From: Candidatus Nanopelagicales bacterium
GTDB taxonomy: Bacteria > Actinomycetota > Actinomycetes > S36-B12
Length of the DNA: 11,797 nt
Direction: 5' to 3'
Assembly (NCBI GenBank): GCA_030836325.1
Contig: JAURQC010000032.1
Span: forward strand, 1-11,797
Shown: piece after piece, positions 1 through 7,251 of the stretch
Layout: the number at the start of each line of letters is the position of its first letter
How positions within the stretch are numbered: the first letter of the stretch is position 1
Program-made: the position numbers and the translations under genes
The notes under the pieces: generated by a model
Told to the model about the DNA's origin: nothing
Seen by the model: the letters and a program-made list of their open reading frames with translations, nothing else
Database searches by the model: none

Positions 1-30
1 GAGGTTGTTGAGCCTCACCCGCGTCGCTCA

Positions 31-36
31 TAGCCT
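31..36 (+). promoter_or_regulatory. Leaderless -10 element for the FAD oxidase
   Basis: TAGCCT, six bases (GTGAAA), then ATG at 43. The TANNNT-N6-start spacing places transcription start at the A of the ATG, the leaderless arrangement known from actinobacteria. It recurs before seven other genes in this window and decides the start codon here (ATG 43 rather than GTG 37). Confidence 0.65.
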
Positions 37-42
37 GTGAAA

Positions 43-1785
43 ATGGCTGAGATCTCCCGACGCGCTGTCCTTGGAACCACCGCCCTCGCTGCCGCCGCCG
101 CTCTCACCGGTCCTGCTGCCCGTGCCGCTGAACCGCTCATGGCTTCGGGCAAGTCATGGCCGTCGAAGGCCAAATGGCGCGCCCTCGACAAGCAGGTGGG
201 TGGGCGTTTGATCACTACCCAACTCCCGTGGGTCAATGCCACACCCGAGACCTTCGAGCTTCTGAAGAATCCGTTTTGGAATGAGGAGCAGCCCGGGGCG
301 CTGCAGTCCACCGGTTGGTACGGCGCCTGGACGGCAGCAGCGTCGCCCTATGCAGTCCGGGCGCAAAAGACGTCGGACATCGTTGCTGCGGTCATCTTCG
401 CCCGCGAGAACGACGTGAAACTCGTCGTGAAAGCAACGGGACACGATTACCTGGGTCGAAACATGGCGCCAGACTCGCTGCTCGTTTGGACGCACGACAT
501 GCGCACCATCACGATGCACGATTCCTTTGTCCCCGATGGAGCACCTGCTGGCACCGAACCCGTACACGCGATGACCGTGGAGGCCGGCACTCGCTGGCTT
601 GAGGCCTACCGGGCCGCAACGATGGCTGGGCGATTCGTCGCCGGTGGTGGCTGCACCAGCGTTGGTGCGTGCGGAGGCTTCACCTTCGGTAGTGGTTTCG
701 GTCCGTTCTCGAAGAGGTACGGCACCGGCTCGGGTGGCATCGTCCAAGCCGAAATTGTCACCGCCGACGGCAAGGTCCACACCGTCAATGAGTTTTCCGA
801 GCCGGACCTATTCTTCGGCGTTCGCGGTGGTGGCGGCAGCACCTACGGAATCGTCAGTCGAGTCACACTCCTCACCCACCCGATCCCCTCGACGGTCGGG
901 ATCATCACCGGTTCAGTGAAGGCGAAGAGCGACGCTGCCTACCGTGAGCTGATCCAGCGATTCGTTGAGTTCTATCCCGTGGGTCTAGACAACTGGCACT
1001 GGGGAGAATCCGTCGCCTTCGGCCCCGACAATGAACTGGGCTTCCGCCTAACTTTCCTGGACATGCCCGAGGCGGAAGGCAAGGCGACGATCGAGCAGTT
1101 CGTTGCGCCGTTGCGGGCACGCCCGGCGGACTTCGAAGTAGATCCACAATTCCAGTTCTTGGCGTTTGAGAACTTGTGGAACCCGGATTACTGGGACAGC
1201 GTCGATCCGGACTTCATCACGCGCGACCCCAGACCCGAAGCACCGACCTATCAGTTCTGGTGGACTGGCAACCAGGGTGAACTCGGGGCGTTCTGGAACG
1301 GCTACCAATCACGCTGGATCTCTACCGATCTCATGCGTCGCGATCCGGCCGCGATTGCTGATTCCTTCTACGAGGCCTCGCGCGTGAGGCCTTTTATCTA
1401 CCAACTCAACAAGGGGCTCTCAGGAGAGCACCCCGAGGCGCGAGCTCGAGACGAGAAGACCGCCCTGCATCCAGGGTGCTTCGAAGCCGGCGGCTTGGTG
1501 ATCATGGCGTCGGCCCAGCAATACAAGTATCCGGGCGTCGAAGGCAAGAAGCCGAGCGCCAAGGTCGCGCGTGAGATCGGTGCCGACCTGAATGAAGCTA
1601 TGGGCTACATCGTGGCCGCCACCCCGGGCGCAGGTTCCTACTCGACCGAGGCCGACTTCTTCCTAGAGAACTGGCAAGACGCTCAATGGGGATCGAATTA
1701 CCCCAAGTTGCTACGAATCAAGCGCCGGTTTGACCCGAATAACTTCTTCCGTGTTCACCACGGTGTTGGGAGTGAAGAGCTCTAG
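43..1785 (+). CDS. Tat-exported FAD-linked oxidase, berberine-bridge (BBE) type
   Basis: This is a predicted flavoprotein oxidoreductase of the PCMH-type FAD-binding family with a C-terminal BBE segment; the substrate cannot be told from sequence. Numbering from the ATG at 43 (580 aa), residues 5-11 are SRRAVLG, a twin-arginine signal, followed by an Ala-rich hydrophobic stretch and a likely cleavage near residue 28 (ARA-AEP), so the folded enzyme is exported. The FAD domain covers roughly residues 100-280. KATGHDYLGRN carries His134, and GGGCTSVGACGG carries Cys204; these match the His and Cys that hold FAD bicovalently in BBE enzymes. The end (NYPKLLRIKRRFDPNNFF) is the typical BBE tail. 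A GTG at 37 would add two residues, but TAGCCT at 31-36 lies exactly six bases before the ATG, which favours a leaderless start at 43. It converges on the esterase with a 12-base gap. Family is confident, reaction is not. Confidence 0.9.
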   Translation: MAEISRRAVLGTTALAAAAALTGPAARAAEPLMASGKSWPSKAKWRALDKQVGGRLITTQLPWVNATPETFELLKNPFWNEEQPGALQSTGWYGAWTAAASPYAVRAQKTSDIVAAVIFARENDVKLVVKATGHDYLGRNMAPDSLLVWTHDMRTITMHDSFVPDGAPAGTEPVHAMTVEAGTRWLEAYRAATMAGRFVAGGGCTSVGACGGFTFGSGFGPFSKRYGTGSGGIVQAEIVTADGKVHTVNEFSEPDLFFGVRGGGGSTYGIVSRVTLLTHPIPSTVGIITGSVKAKSDAAYRELIQRFVEFYPVGLDNWHWGESVAFGPDNELGFRLTFLDMPEAEGKATIEQFVAPLRARPADFEVDPQFQFLAFENLWNPDYWDSVDPDFITRDPRPEAPTYQFWWTGNQGELGAFWNGYQSRWISTDLMRRDPAAIADSFYEASRVRPFIYQLNKGLSGEHPEARARDEKTALHPGCFEAGGLVIMASAQQYKYPGVEGKKPSAKVAREIGADLNEAMGYIVAATPGAGSYSTEADFFLENWQDAQWGSNYPKLLRIKRRFDPNNFFRVHHGVGSEEL

Positions 1786-1801
1786 TCCGGTGAGCGACTA
1801 G
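1782..1801. terminator. Weak hairpin across the two converging stop codons
   Basis: CTAGTC at 1782-1787 and GACTAG at 1796-1801 are perfect inverted repeats around an eight-base loop. The hairpin overlaps the stop codons of both the FAD oxidase and the esterase. A six-pair stem without a T-run is weak, so a terminator role is only suggested by its position between convergent genes. Confidence 0.3.
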
Positions 1802-2763
1802 TGCAGGTGCTCGACGAGGAAAGCGAAACGACAGTCCCACGCCTTCTTCGCGATCGCCGCACTAGGGGCGAAGTAGTCGAAGCCGTGCGGAGCACCGTTC
1901 CAGATGTGTCCTTCGACCTCGACTCCGTCGGCCAGCATCTTCTTTGCATAGGCGAGATCTTCGTCGTGGAAGATGTCGAGGGTTCCGGTGTCGATGTAGG
2001 TCGGGGGTAGGCCGCTGAGGTCCGTGGCGCGAGCCGGCGCCGCATAGATTGGAACGTCGGACCTGTCCGCCAGGCCGCAGAGGTACGCATCCCATCCTGT
2101 CTCGTTATCCACGTAAGTCCAGATCTGGAACTGCTTGGGGAATCGGGAATCGGGAACTGTGTTGCGGTCATCGAGCATCGGGTAGACGAGCATCTGACAA
2201 GCCAGTGAGGGGCCGTCAGTGTCACGGTTCTTGAGCACTGCGCCGGCGGTCAGGCCGCCTCCCGCGCTGTCGCCCCCGATTCCGATGCGACTTGAGTCCC
2301 AGCCGTGCTCATCTGCGTTGTCATGCATCCACTGCAAAGCGGTGAGAGCGTCGTCGATCTGGGCCGGATATGGAGCTTCAGGAGCCAGGGGGTAATCGAC
2401 GGACACGACCGGCAATCCGGTGTTGGTGCAGTAGTGCATGCAGCGGGCGTCGTAGTCCTCGACTGTGCTGACGATCATGCCACCGCCATGGACGTACAGA
2501 AGTGCTCCGCGTGCTGCGGTCGTGAATGGTCGGTAGATGCGCACGCGAAGTTGGCTTCCGTCGGCTCGCTCGAGATAGTGATCCTTGATAGTGACGTCGC
2601 TTGCCTTGCCGAAGCGTGCGCTGAGATCGGCGTTCATCGTCACAGATAGGTCCCGCCGGCACTCGATGTCGCCGAGTTCGCACGGCTTTTGCCGGAAAGC
2701 AGAGGGCAGTTGGCGGAGTATGCCCCGAAGGACACCGGCGTCGATATTTCCGAAGAGAGTCAC
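1798..2763 (-). CDS. Alpha/beta hydrolase, HSL-family esterase/lipase
   Basis: Predicted cytoplasmic carboxylesterase of the hormone-sensitive-lipase family (alpha/beta hydrolase fold-3), 321 aa, the usual length. The oxyanion-hole motif HGGG is at residues 92-95 (LLYVHGGGM). The nucleophile is Ser166 in GDSAGGG. The acid is probably Asp263 in TLDIFHDED, and the catalytic His is His293 in NGAPHGF. All three triad positions are therefore present. No signal peptide is visible. The start is GTG at 2763, supported by TAACGT at 2775-2770 exactly six bases upstream. The gene is divergent from the secreted protein at 2849, sharing an 85-base intergenic region that holds both promoters. Natural substrates (short-chain esters or lactones) cannot be assigned. 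Confidence 0.92.
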   Translation of the reverse strand: MTLFGNIDAGVLRGILRQLPSAFRQKPCELGDIECRRDLSVTMNADLSARFGKASDVTIKDHYLERADGSQLRVRIYRPFTTAARGALLYVHGGGMIVSTVEDYDARCMHYCTNTGLPVVSVDYPLAPEAPYPAQIDDALTALQWMHDNADEHGWDSSRIGIGGDSAGGGLTAGAVLKNRDTDGPSLACQMLVYPMLDDRNTVPDSRFPKQFQIWTYVDNETGWDAYLCGLADRSDVPIYAAPARATDLSGLPPTYIDTGTLDIFHDEDLAYAKKMLADGVEVEGHIWNGAPHGFDYFAPSAAIAKKAWDCRFAFLVEHLH

Positions 2764-2769
2764 AGCCCG

Positions 2770-2775
2770 ACGTTA
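2770..2775 (-). promoter_or_regulatory. Leaderless -10 element for the esterase
   Basis: On the minus strand TAACGT is followed by six bases (CGGGCT) and the GTG start at 2763. It fits the same TANNNT-N6-start pattern as the other transcription units here and supports the GTG start. Confidence 0.6.
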
Positions 2776-2836
2776 TCGCTGCTCGAGCCCCGCGTTGAAG
2801 AACCGGCCGGATTTGCGGACGTCGGAAGCCTCCGGC

Positions 2837-2842
2837 TACCGT
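2837..2842 (+). promoter_or_regulatory. Leaderless -10 element for the secreted 229-aa protein
   Basis: TACCGT, six bases (CGTTGC), then ATG at 2849. This spacing selects the ATG immediately before the signal peptide rather than the long upstream extension of the same frame to 2585. Confidence 0.6.
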
Positions 2843-2848
2843 CGTTGC

Positions 2849-3538
2849 ATGCGTGTACCGACAACCGTTGTCGTTGCTGCGACGGCGCTGGGACTGCTCC
2901 TTACGAACTCCCCTGGAGCCCAGGCTGCTGACCTGCCGGTGCCGGTCGAGGTGACGTCGGCGCTAGCCACGTTCGGGCAGGACCCGCAGGGTGCGATCAC
3001 CGGATGGGCTGAGTGGGCTGCGAATGCGCCGATGACCTACGTCCGCAAGGGCAAGCGCCCCAAGACCCGATCCAACTGCCGCATCGATGCTGTGGGGGCT
3101 GCAGACTGCAACGACTTCGCCCAAGTTATTGGTCGGGGCAACCGGAATATGGGGATGAAGAAGATCTCCGAGATCATCACGGCAGGCAAGCGTCAGTTCT
3201 TCCGCGATCCACCACTCAAGCGCTGGACCAAGACTCGAACCGCTAGCAATCCGAATCCCATTACCGGGATCGAGGACCGCATCGGCTTCGATCCGTGGCT
3301 GCCATGGACCGATGCCGCGCCGGGGATCGCCACCCAGGTGCTTGCTAACGGAAGCCTGGAGATCAAGGCGGAGAATCCAGCGCCTTCGAAGGGAGAGCCG
3401 GCGCGAACCGTCACGCGCATTGCCGCCAATGGCCTGCAGGCGACCGTGCTGGAGTACGACGCTCAAGGCCGCGTCTCCAACCGCACGACTATCACTTTCG
3501 AACCGGTGGCGTCGGTGAAGATCCCCAAGGCGCGCTGA
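2849..3538 (+). CDS. Secreted protein of unknown function
   Basis: A 229-aa protein I do not recognise. It starts with a Sec signal peptide: a basic N-terminus (MRVPT), a hydrophobic core at about residues 6-18, and a cleavage site AQA-AD between residues 26 and 27. The mature protein has two cysteines, Cys77 and Cys87 (SNCRIDAVGAADCND), which could form a disulfide outside the cell. Basic stretches lie at 66-75 and 111-130, and the C-terminal third (LQATVLEYDAQGRVSNRTTI) looks like beta-hairpins. The frame is open further upstream to 2585, but that part overlaps the divergent esterase on the other strand; the signal peptide and the promoter at 2837 mark ATG 2849 as the start. The efflux gene follows 21 bases later in the same direction but has its own promoter signal. 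Confidence 0.75.
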   Translation: MRVPTTVVVAATALGLLLTNSPGAQAADLPVPVEVTSALATFGQDPQGAITGWAEWAANAPMTYVRKGKRPKTRSNCRIDAVGAADCNDFAQVIGRGNRNMGMKKISEIITAGKRQFFRDPPLKRWTKTRTASNPNPITGIEDRIGFDPWLPWTDAAPGIATQVLANGSLEIKAENPAPSKGEPARTVTRIAANGLQATVLEYDAQGRVSNRTTITFEPVASVKIPKAR

Positions 3539-3547
3539 GCCGGCTAC

Positions 3548-3553
3548 TAGCCT
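3548..3553 (+). promoter_or_regulatory. Leaderless -10 element for the DHA2 permease
   Basis: TAGCCT, six bases (TCCGCT), then GTG at 3560. It lies in the 21-base gap after the secreted protein, so the permease can be transcribed separately although the two genes run in the same direction. It supports the GTG start. Confidence 0.6.
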
Positions 3554-3559
3554 TCCGCT

Positions 3560-5083
3560 GTGCGCTCAGCAGGAAAGTGGTCCGTCCTAGCGATCCTTGC
3601 CTTCGCCCTTGCGCTGATCTCCCTCGACAACACCATTGTCAATGTTGCTCTGCCGAGTCTGCAGGAGGACCTGAAGGCCACTACGGCTGAACTGCAATGG
3701 GTGGTCGACGCCTACTCGGTCCTGTTTGCTGGAACGCTTCTGTTGGCCGGCGGTCTTGGCGACCGGTTTGGTCGTAAGCGAATTCTCATGATCGGCCTCG
3801 TGATCTTTGGTCTCGGTTCACTCGCTGCCGGCGCAGCTCCCGATGCCACTTTGCTGATCGCCTGCCGTGCGCTGATGGGCATTGGTGGCGCCTTCATCAT
3901 GCCGTCGACCTTGTCGATTCTTGTGCAAACCTTCCGTGCGCCGAGCGAACGAGCTCAAGCCATCGGTGTGTGGGCAGCGGTGGCTGGAGTCGGCGTCGCA
4001 ATTGGGCCGATCGTCGGGGGATTGCTTCTCGAACACTTCAGTTGGCATGCAGTGTTCTTGGTTAATCCACCACTGGTGGTGATCGTTTTCATCTTGACCT
4101 TGCTCTTCGTCCCCGAATCCAAGGATGCGACCAAGCCTCAACTCGATCTTCGAGGAGCGGCTCTGTCCTCACTCGGCTTGATAGCACTGGTGACCTTCAT
4201 CGTCGAACTCCCGGATTCGGGAATCACCGCACTCACCAGTGGTGCGTTGGTCGCAGCAATCGTCTTTCTCACGCTCTTCGTGTGGTGGGAAAAGCGTGCG
4301 CCGCGGCCGCTTCTACCGATGGAACTGTTCAGCGAACGTGTGTTCACGGTTGCCGTTGTGACGGTCGGACTCGTCTACTTCGCCCTTATGGGGGCGCTGT
4401 TCTTCCTGCCGCAGTTCCTGCAACTCGTGCAAGGTCTCAGCCCGCTGCAATCGGGGATCGGCATGTTGCCAGGCGCCGGAGGCTTGCTGGTGGCTTCCCT
4501 TGTGAGCCCGCGGGTCGCTGAACGTTGGGGTGCTCGCAACACGGTGGTCACTGGAGTCGGCCTCGTTGCCGTGGGTTTGCTGTCAATGTCTTTCGTCGAA
4601 CCGATGACGTCCTACCCGTACGTTGGTTTTGCCTTGGGTGTCACCGGAATCGGAATGGGTCTGGCTCTGCCCCAGGGCACGAACGCAGTGCTGTCCAAGG
4701 TTCCACGGGAACGATCAGGCATGGGTTCGGCAGTGAACGACGCTGTGTCCGAGTTGGGTGGATCGTTCGGGGTCGCCATCTTGGGTGGAATTGTGGCCTT
4801 CTCCTACCGGGCCAGGATCGACGATGCGATAGCCGCTCTCGGTGACTCAGCCTCGGCAGTGCCGCAGCAGGCACTAGCGGCGGTTCGTGAATCTCTGGCA
4901 TCGGCGACGGTTCTCGTTCAGCAATTGCCGAAGGAGATCGCCGATCCAGCCCGTGACATAACCGGCCGCGCATTCGTGTCTGGAATGGGATGGGCCCTCA
5001 CGGTTGGCGCAGTAGTGGCAGCGCTTGGCGCATTGCTGGCCTGGCGCTTCTTTCCTGTCCGAATGGAGAGGGTGGAGGAGTAG
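3560..5083 (+). CDS. DHA2-family (14-TM) MFS drug-efflux permease
   Basis: Proton-coupled multidrug exporter of the EmrB/QacA branch of the major facilitator superfamily, 507 aa, the expected length for a 14-helix member. TM1 carries the DHA2 signature LDNTIVNVALP (residues 22-32) with the membrane-embedded Asp23. Motif A between TM2 and TM3 is GGLGDRFGRKR (64-74), and the antiporter motif C is GVGVAIGPIVGG (143-154) in TM5. The last segment ends with a short basic/acidic tail (RMERVEE). The start is GTG at 3560, supported by the -10 element at 3548. Its TAG stop directly touches the stop of the Brp/Blh gene on the other strand. No TetR-type regulator lies next to it, so the inducing compound is unknown. 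Family is certain; substrate is not. Confidence 0.95.
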   Translation: MRSAGKWSVLAILAFALALISLDNTIVNVALPSLQEDLKATTAELQWVVDAYSVLFAGTLLLAGGLGDRFGRKRILMIGLVIFGLGSLAAGAAPDATLLIACRALMGIGGAFIMPSTLSILVQTFRAPSERAQAIGVWAAVAGVGVAIGPIVGGLLLEHFSWHAVFLVNPPLVVIVFILTLLFVPESKDATKPQLDLRGAALSSLGLIALVTFIVELPDSGITALTSGALVAAIVFLTLFVWWEKRAPRPLLPMELFSERVFTVAVVTVGLVYFALMGALFFLPQFLQLVQGLSPLQSGIGMLPGAGGLLVASLVSPRVAERWGARNTVVTGVGLVAVGLLSMSFVEPMTSYPYVGFALGVTGIGMGLALPQGTNAVLSKVPRERSGMGSAVNDAVSELGGSFGVAILGGIVAFSYRARIDDAIAALGDSASAVPQQALAAVRESLASATVLVQQLPKEIADPARDITGRAFVSGMGWALTVGAVVAALGALLAWRFFPVRMERVEE

Positions 5084-6055
5084 TCAGACCCCGCTCGCGC
5101 GCATCCGGGCGTCGAAGCGAGCCACCAGCAACATGTGCGGGACCGTAAGGCCCCACACAATGGCTAAGCCGATCCACAGTGCAGGACCGAGAGCCACAGT
5201 TGGATCTCCGAACATCACGATTGCGGCTACGACGATGACGAAGCCGATAAGTGAAGACATGCCACCTTTCGAGACCCGCGCAAGGGTCCGCGGGGTGATC
5301 TGCCCGTAGGTCGCCAGTGCTAATCGGCCGGTGTGACGCAGTGCATGCCAAAAGCCGAAGTAAACGGCGAAGGCAACAAGCGGTGAAGCTACGAATCCCA
5401 GGACTGCTAGGGCGAAAAGTTCCAGGGCGCCATGAACCTCACCTCGCTGAAGAAGTACCAGGAGTACGACGACGATCAAAGCCAAGACCCCAACTCGCGT
5501 CCCCACGATTGCTTCGGGGGTGAAGAAGGTTGCCAGTGCAGGCTCGATCGTCACAAGCGTGGAGACCGCAGCAGGAGAGGTGAGGGGCAACAGGACCGGT
5601 GCACTGCCGAGTGCCAGTGCGTAGGCGATACGCGTGGGTCCCGTCATGGGGGTTAGGCCTTGAAGTTCGCGCGTCGCCTCGACGTCGCCCGTCCCGAAGT
5701 GCCAGACCGTCATCGCGAGAACACCGAGGAAGGCGATGCTGGGCCATGTGATGATCGCAGCTGCAACAACGGCGGCGATTGCGATATAGGCCAGAGCGCC
5801 ACGCAGGCGTTCGCCGCGAGTGAGGTCTCTCCCCATTGTCAGGTAATCAACAGCACCGTGAGGGATGCCCACCATCAGACCGATTAGAGCGATCGCGATG
5901 GGAACCGGTCCAATCGACGTGGTTGCTGCTGTCGTCTTGGTTAAGAGGCTGAGCACCAACGCCAGTCCGCTTGCGATGAGACCGACGTTTAGCAAGATCG
6001 TGGCGTTGGAGACCGTGATGATCGAGGTCTTGGTGACCTGCCTTGTCTCCAACAC
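5084..6055 (-). CDS. blh: Brp/Blh-family beta-carotene 15,15'-dioxygenase (retinal synthesis)
   Basis: Integral membrane enzyme that cleaves beta-carotene into two retinal molecules, the chromophore of microbial rhodopsins. The protein is 323 aa with about eight hydrophobic segments. The conserved histidines of the family are all present: GIPHGAVDY (His66), TVWHFGTGD (His119), FWHALRH (His237 and His241) and VPHMLL (His307); these are thought to bind the iron. The GTG start at 6055 lies 26 bases after the methyltransferase stop, with no TANNNT element, so it is probably the last gene of a three-gene unit starting at 7200. No rhodopsin or carotenoid gene is in the window, so it would serve an unlinked rhodopsin. 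The exact start is uncertain because no clear ribosome binding site is visible. Family assignment is strong. Confidence 0.9.
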   Translation of the reverse strand: MLETRQVTKTSIITVSNATILLNVGLIASGLALVLSLLTKTTAATTSIGPVPIAIALIGLMVGIPHGAVDYLTMGRDLTRGERLRGALAYIAIAAVVAAAIITWPSIAFLGVLAMTVWHFGTGDVEATRELQGLTPMTGPTRIAYALALGSAPVLLPLTSPAAVSTLVTIEPALATFFTPEAIVGTRVGVLALIVVVLLVLLQRGEVHGALELFALAVLGFVASPLVAFAVYFGFWHALRHTGRLALATYGQITPRTLARVSKGGMSSLIGFVIVVAAIVMFGDPTVALGPALWIGLAIVWGLTVPHMLLVARFDARMRASGV

Positions 6056-6081
6056 GTCATTCAGGCTTCAGGTTTCATGGG

Positions 6082-6888
6082 CTACTCGCCACTTGGGCGG
6101 AAATGCCAGCACACAATGGCTGCGGCGGCAGCGACGTTGAGGGAGTCGACTCCATTGCGCATAGGGATACGAACGGACACATCGCAGGAGGCGATTGCCG
6201 CTGTTGTGAGTCCGTCACCCTCAGTACCCAGTACCAGTGCCACTCGATTGGGAGCGGTCACGGCGTCGAGGTCGATGGAATCGGAGCCTGGAGTCATGCC
6301 GACGACAGTGAAACCGGCTTCTCGCACATGCGCGAGGGAATCCGGCCAGGGAGCGATGCGCGTCCACGGAAGGTCAAAGACAGTTCCCATCGAGACTCGA
6401 ACACTTCGGCGATACAAGGGATCAGCGCAGCGGGGCGTCACGAGGAATCCGTCGAAGCCAAGGCCGGCGGCTGAGCGGACGATGGCTCCTACGTTCGTGT
6501 GATCGACGATGTCCTCGAGGATCAAGAGCCGCGAGGCACTGGTGAGGACGTCATCGAGCGTTGGGAGTTCGGGGCGATGCATCAACGCCAGTGCTCCGCG
6601 ATGGACGTGGAAGCCGGTTATCTCCTCGAGCAACTGCTTATCGGCAACGTAGACAGGAATCTCTGGGTGGTCATCGAGCAGTGGCCTCATTCGGGGAAGC
6701 CACTTGTCTTCCATCAAGATGGAGTAGGGCACGTGTCCAGAAGCCACTGCTCGTTCGATCACCGAAGCGCTTTCGGCTATGTAGACCCCGTTGTCAGGTT
6801 CGAAGCGAACCCGCAGCGCAACGTCTGTCAGGTCGCGATAGCCCGATAGTCGAACGTCGGCGCTGTCGGTAAGGACTTCTATGGGCAC
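6082..6888 (-). CDS. SpoU/TrmH-family RNA 2'-O-ribose methyltransferase
   Basis: S-adenosylmethionine-dependent methyltransferase that modifies a ribose 2'-OH in rRNA or tRNA, 268 aa. The N-terminal part (about 1-105) resembles the RNA-binding substrate domain of the RlmB/TsnR type. The SPOUT knot holds all three SpoU motifs: motif 1 TNVGAIVRSA (131-140) with Asn132 and Arg138, motif 2 ALVLGTEGDGL (217-227), and motif 3 IPMRNGVDSLNVAAAAA (241-257) with Ser249 and Asn251. The GTG start is six bases after the stop of the upstream small membrane protein, so the two are almost certainly co-transcribed. The sequence does not show which nucleotide is methylated. Why it sits with blh is unclear and may only reflect operon packing. 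Confidence 0.93.
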   Translation of the reverse strand: MPIEVLTDSADVRLSGYRDLTDVALRVRFEPDNGVYIAESASVIERAVASGHVPYSILMEDKWLPRMRPLLDDHPEIPVYVADKQLLEEITGFHVHRGALALMHRPELPTLDDVLTSASRLLILEDIVDHTNVGAIVRSAAGLGFDGFLVTPRCADPLYRRSVRVSMGTVFDLPWTRIAPWPDSLAHVREAGFTVVGMTPGSDSIDLDAVTAPNRVALVLGTEGDGLTTAAIASCDVSVRIPMRNGVDSLNVAAAAAIVCWHFRPSGE

Positions 6889-6894
6889 GGGGAC

Positions 6895-7200
6895 TCAGTA
6901 GTTGACGCGGCAGTCCGTCGCAATGACGTCCACGAGTTGATCGAAGGACTGCTGATCCAACGTGCCGTCAGCAAGCCAGGTTTGCTCCATCAGTGTCAGG
7001 TAGCCCTGAGGGTTGGCCCGAAATGCCGTGCAGACCTCGGTCTTGACCTCTTCGGATTGACTCGACCACAGGGAATCCGCATCAACCGAGGCAGGTCCAT
7101 TGCTTCGCGGAATCAGCGCTGCGGCTCCTGCGCCGACGAAGCCAATGATCACGAAGACCACCACGGCGATCATGAACGGACGGGAGCGGAACAGTTGCAT
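6895..7200 (-). CDS. Small single-pass membrane protein of unknown function
   Basis: A 101-aa protein with a short basic N-terminus (MQLFRSRPF), one hydrophobic segment at about residues 9-30 and a polar acidic C-terminal part that should lie outside the membrane. Two cysteines, Cys58 and Cys97, are in this outer part and could pair. The C-terminal region (LADGTLDQQSFDQLVDVIATDC) looks helical. I do not recognise a family. ATG 7200 is supported by TACGGT six bases upstream. It is the first gene of the unit with the RNA methyltransferase (six-base gap) and blh. Confidence 0.75.
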   Translation of the reverse strand: MQLFRSRPFMIAVVVFVIIGFVGAGAAALIPRSNGPASVDADSLWSSQSEEVKTEVCTAFRANPQGYLTLMEQTWLADGTLDQQSFDQLVDVIATDCRVNY

Positions 7201-7206
7201 GCTCCA

Positions 7207-7212
7207 ACCGTA
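7207..7212 (-). promoter_or_regulatory. Leaderless -10 element for the 7200-5084 unit
   Basis: On the minus strand TACGGT, six bases (TGGAGC), then ATG at 7200. It is the only such element in front of the three-gene unit; the two downstream genes lack it, which fits a single transcript. Confidence 0.6.
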
Positions 7213-7251
7213 CGTGAATCGGTTGAGGAGCCGGTTGAGAGTCTCCTGGCC

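Noticed and set aside
154..780. 208-codon minus-strand open frame inside the FAD oxidase
   Set aside because: Antisense shadow of a clearly coding, high-GC gene; no recognisable motifs.
2585..2848. 88-codon N-terminal extension of the secreted protein's frame
   Set aside because: It overlaps the start of the divergent esterase on the other strand, would bury the signal peptide, and ignores the promoter signal at 2837.
7220..7240. Short direct repeat CGGTTGAG / CGGTTGAG near the divergent promoter
   Set aside because: Only eight bases, once repeated, within what may be old coding sequence; no symmetry suggesting an operator.
6937..7251. Upstream part of the frame leading into the broken surface-protein gene
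   Set aside because: It runs antisense through the small membrane protein gene and has no family similarity, except that the last few codons before 7252 could belong to a lost N-terminus.
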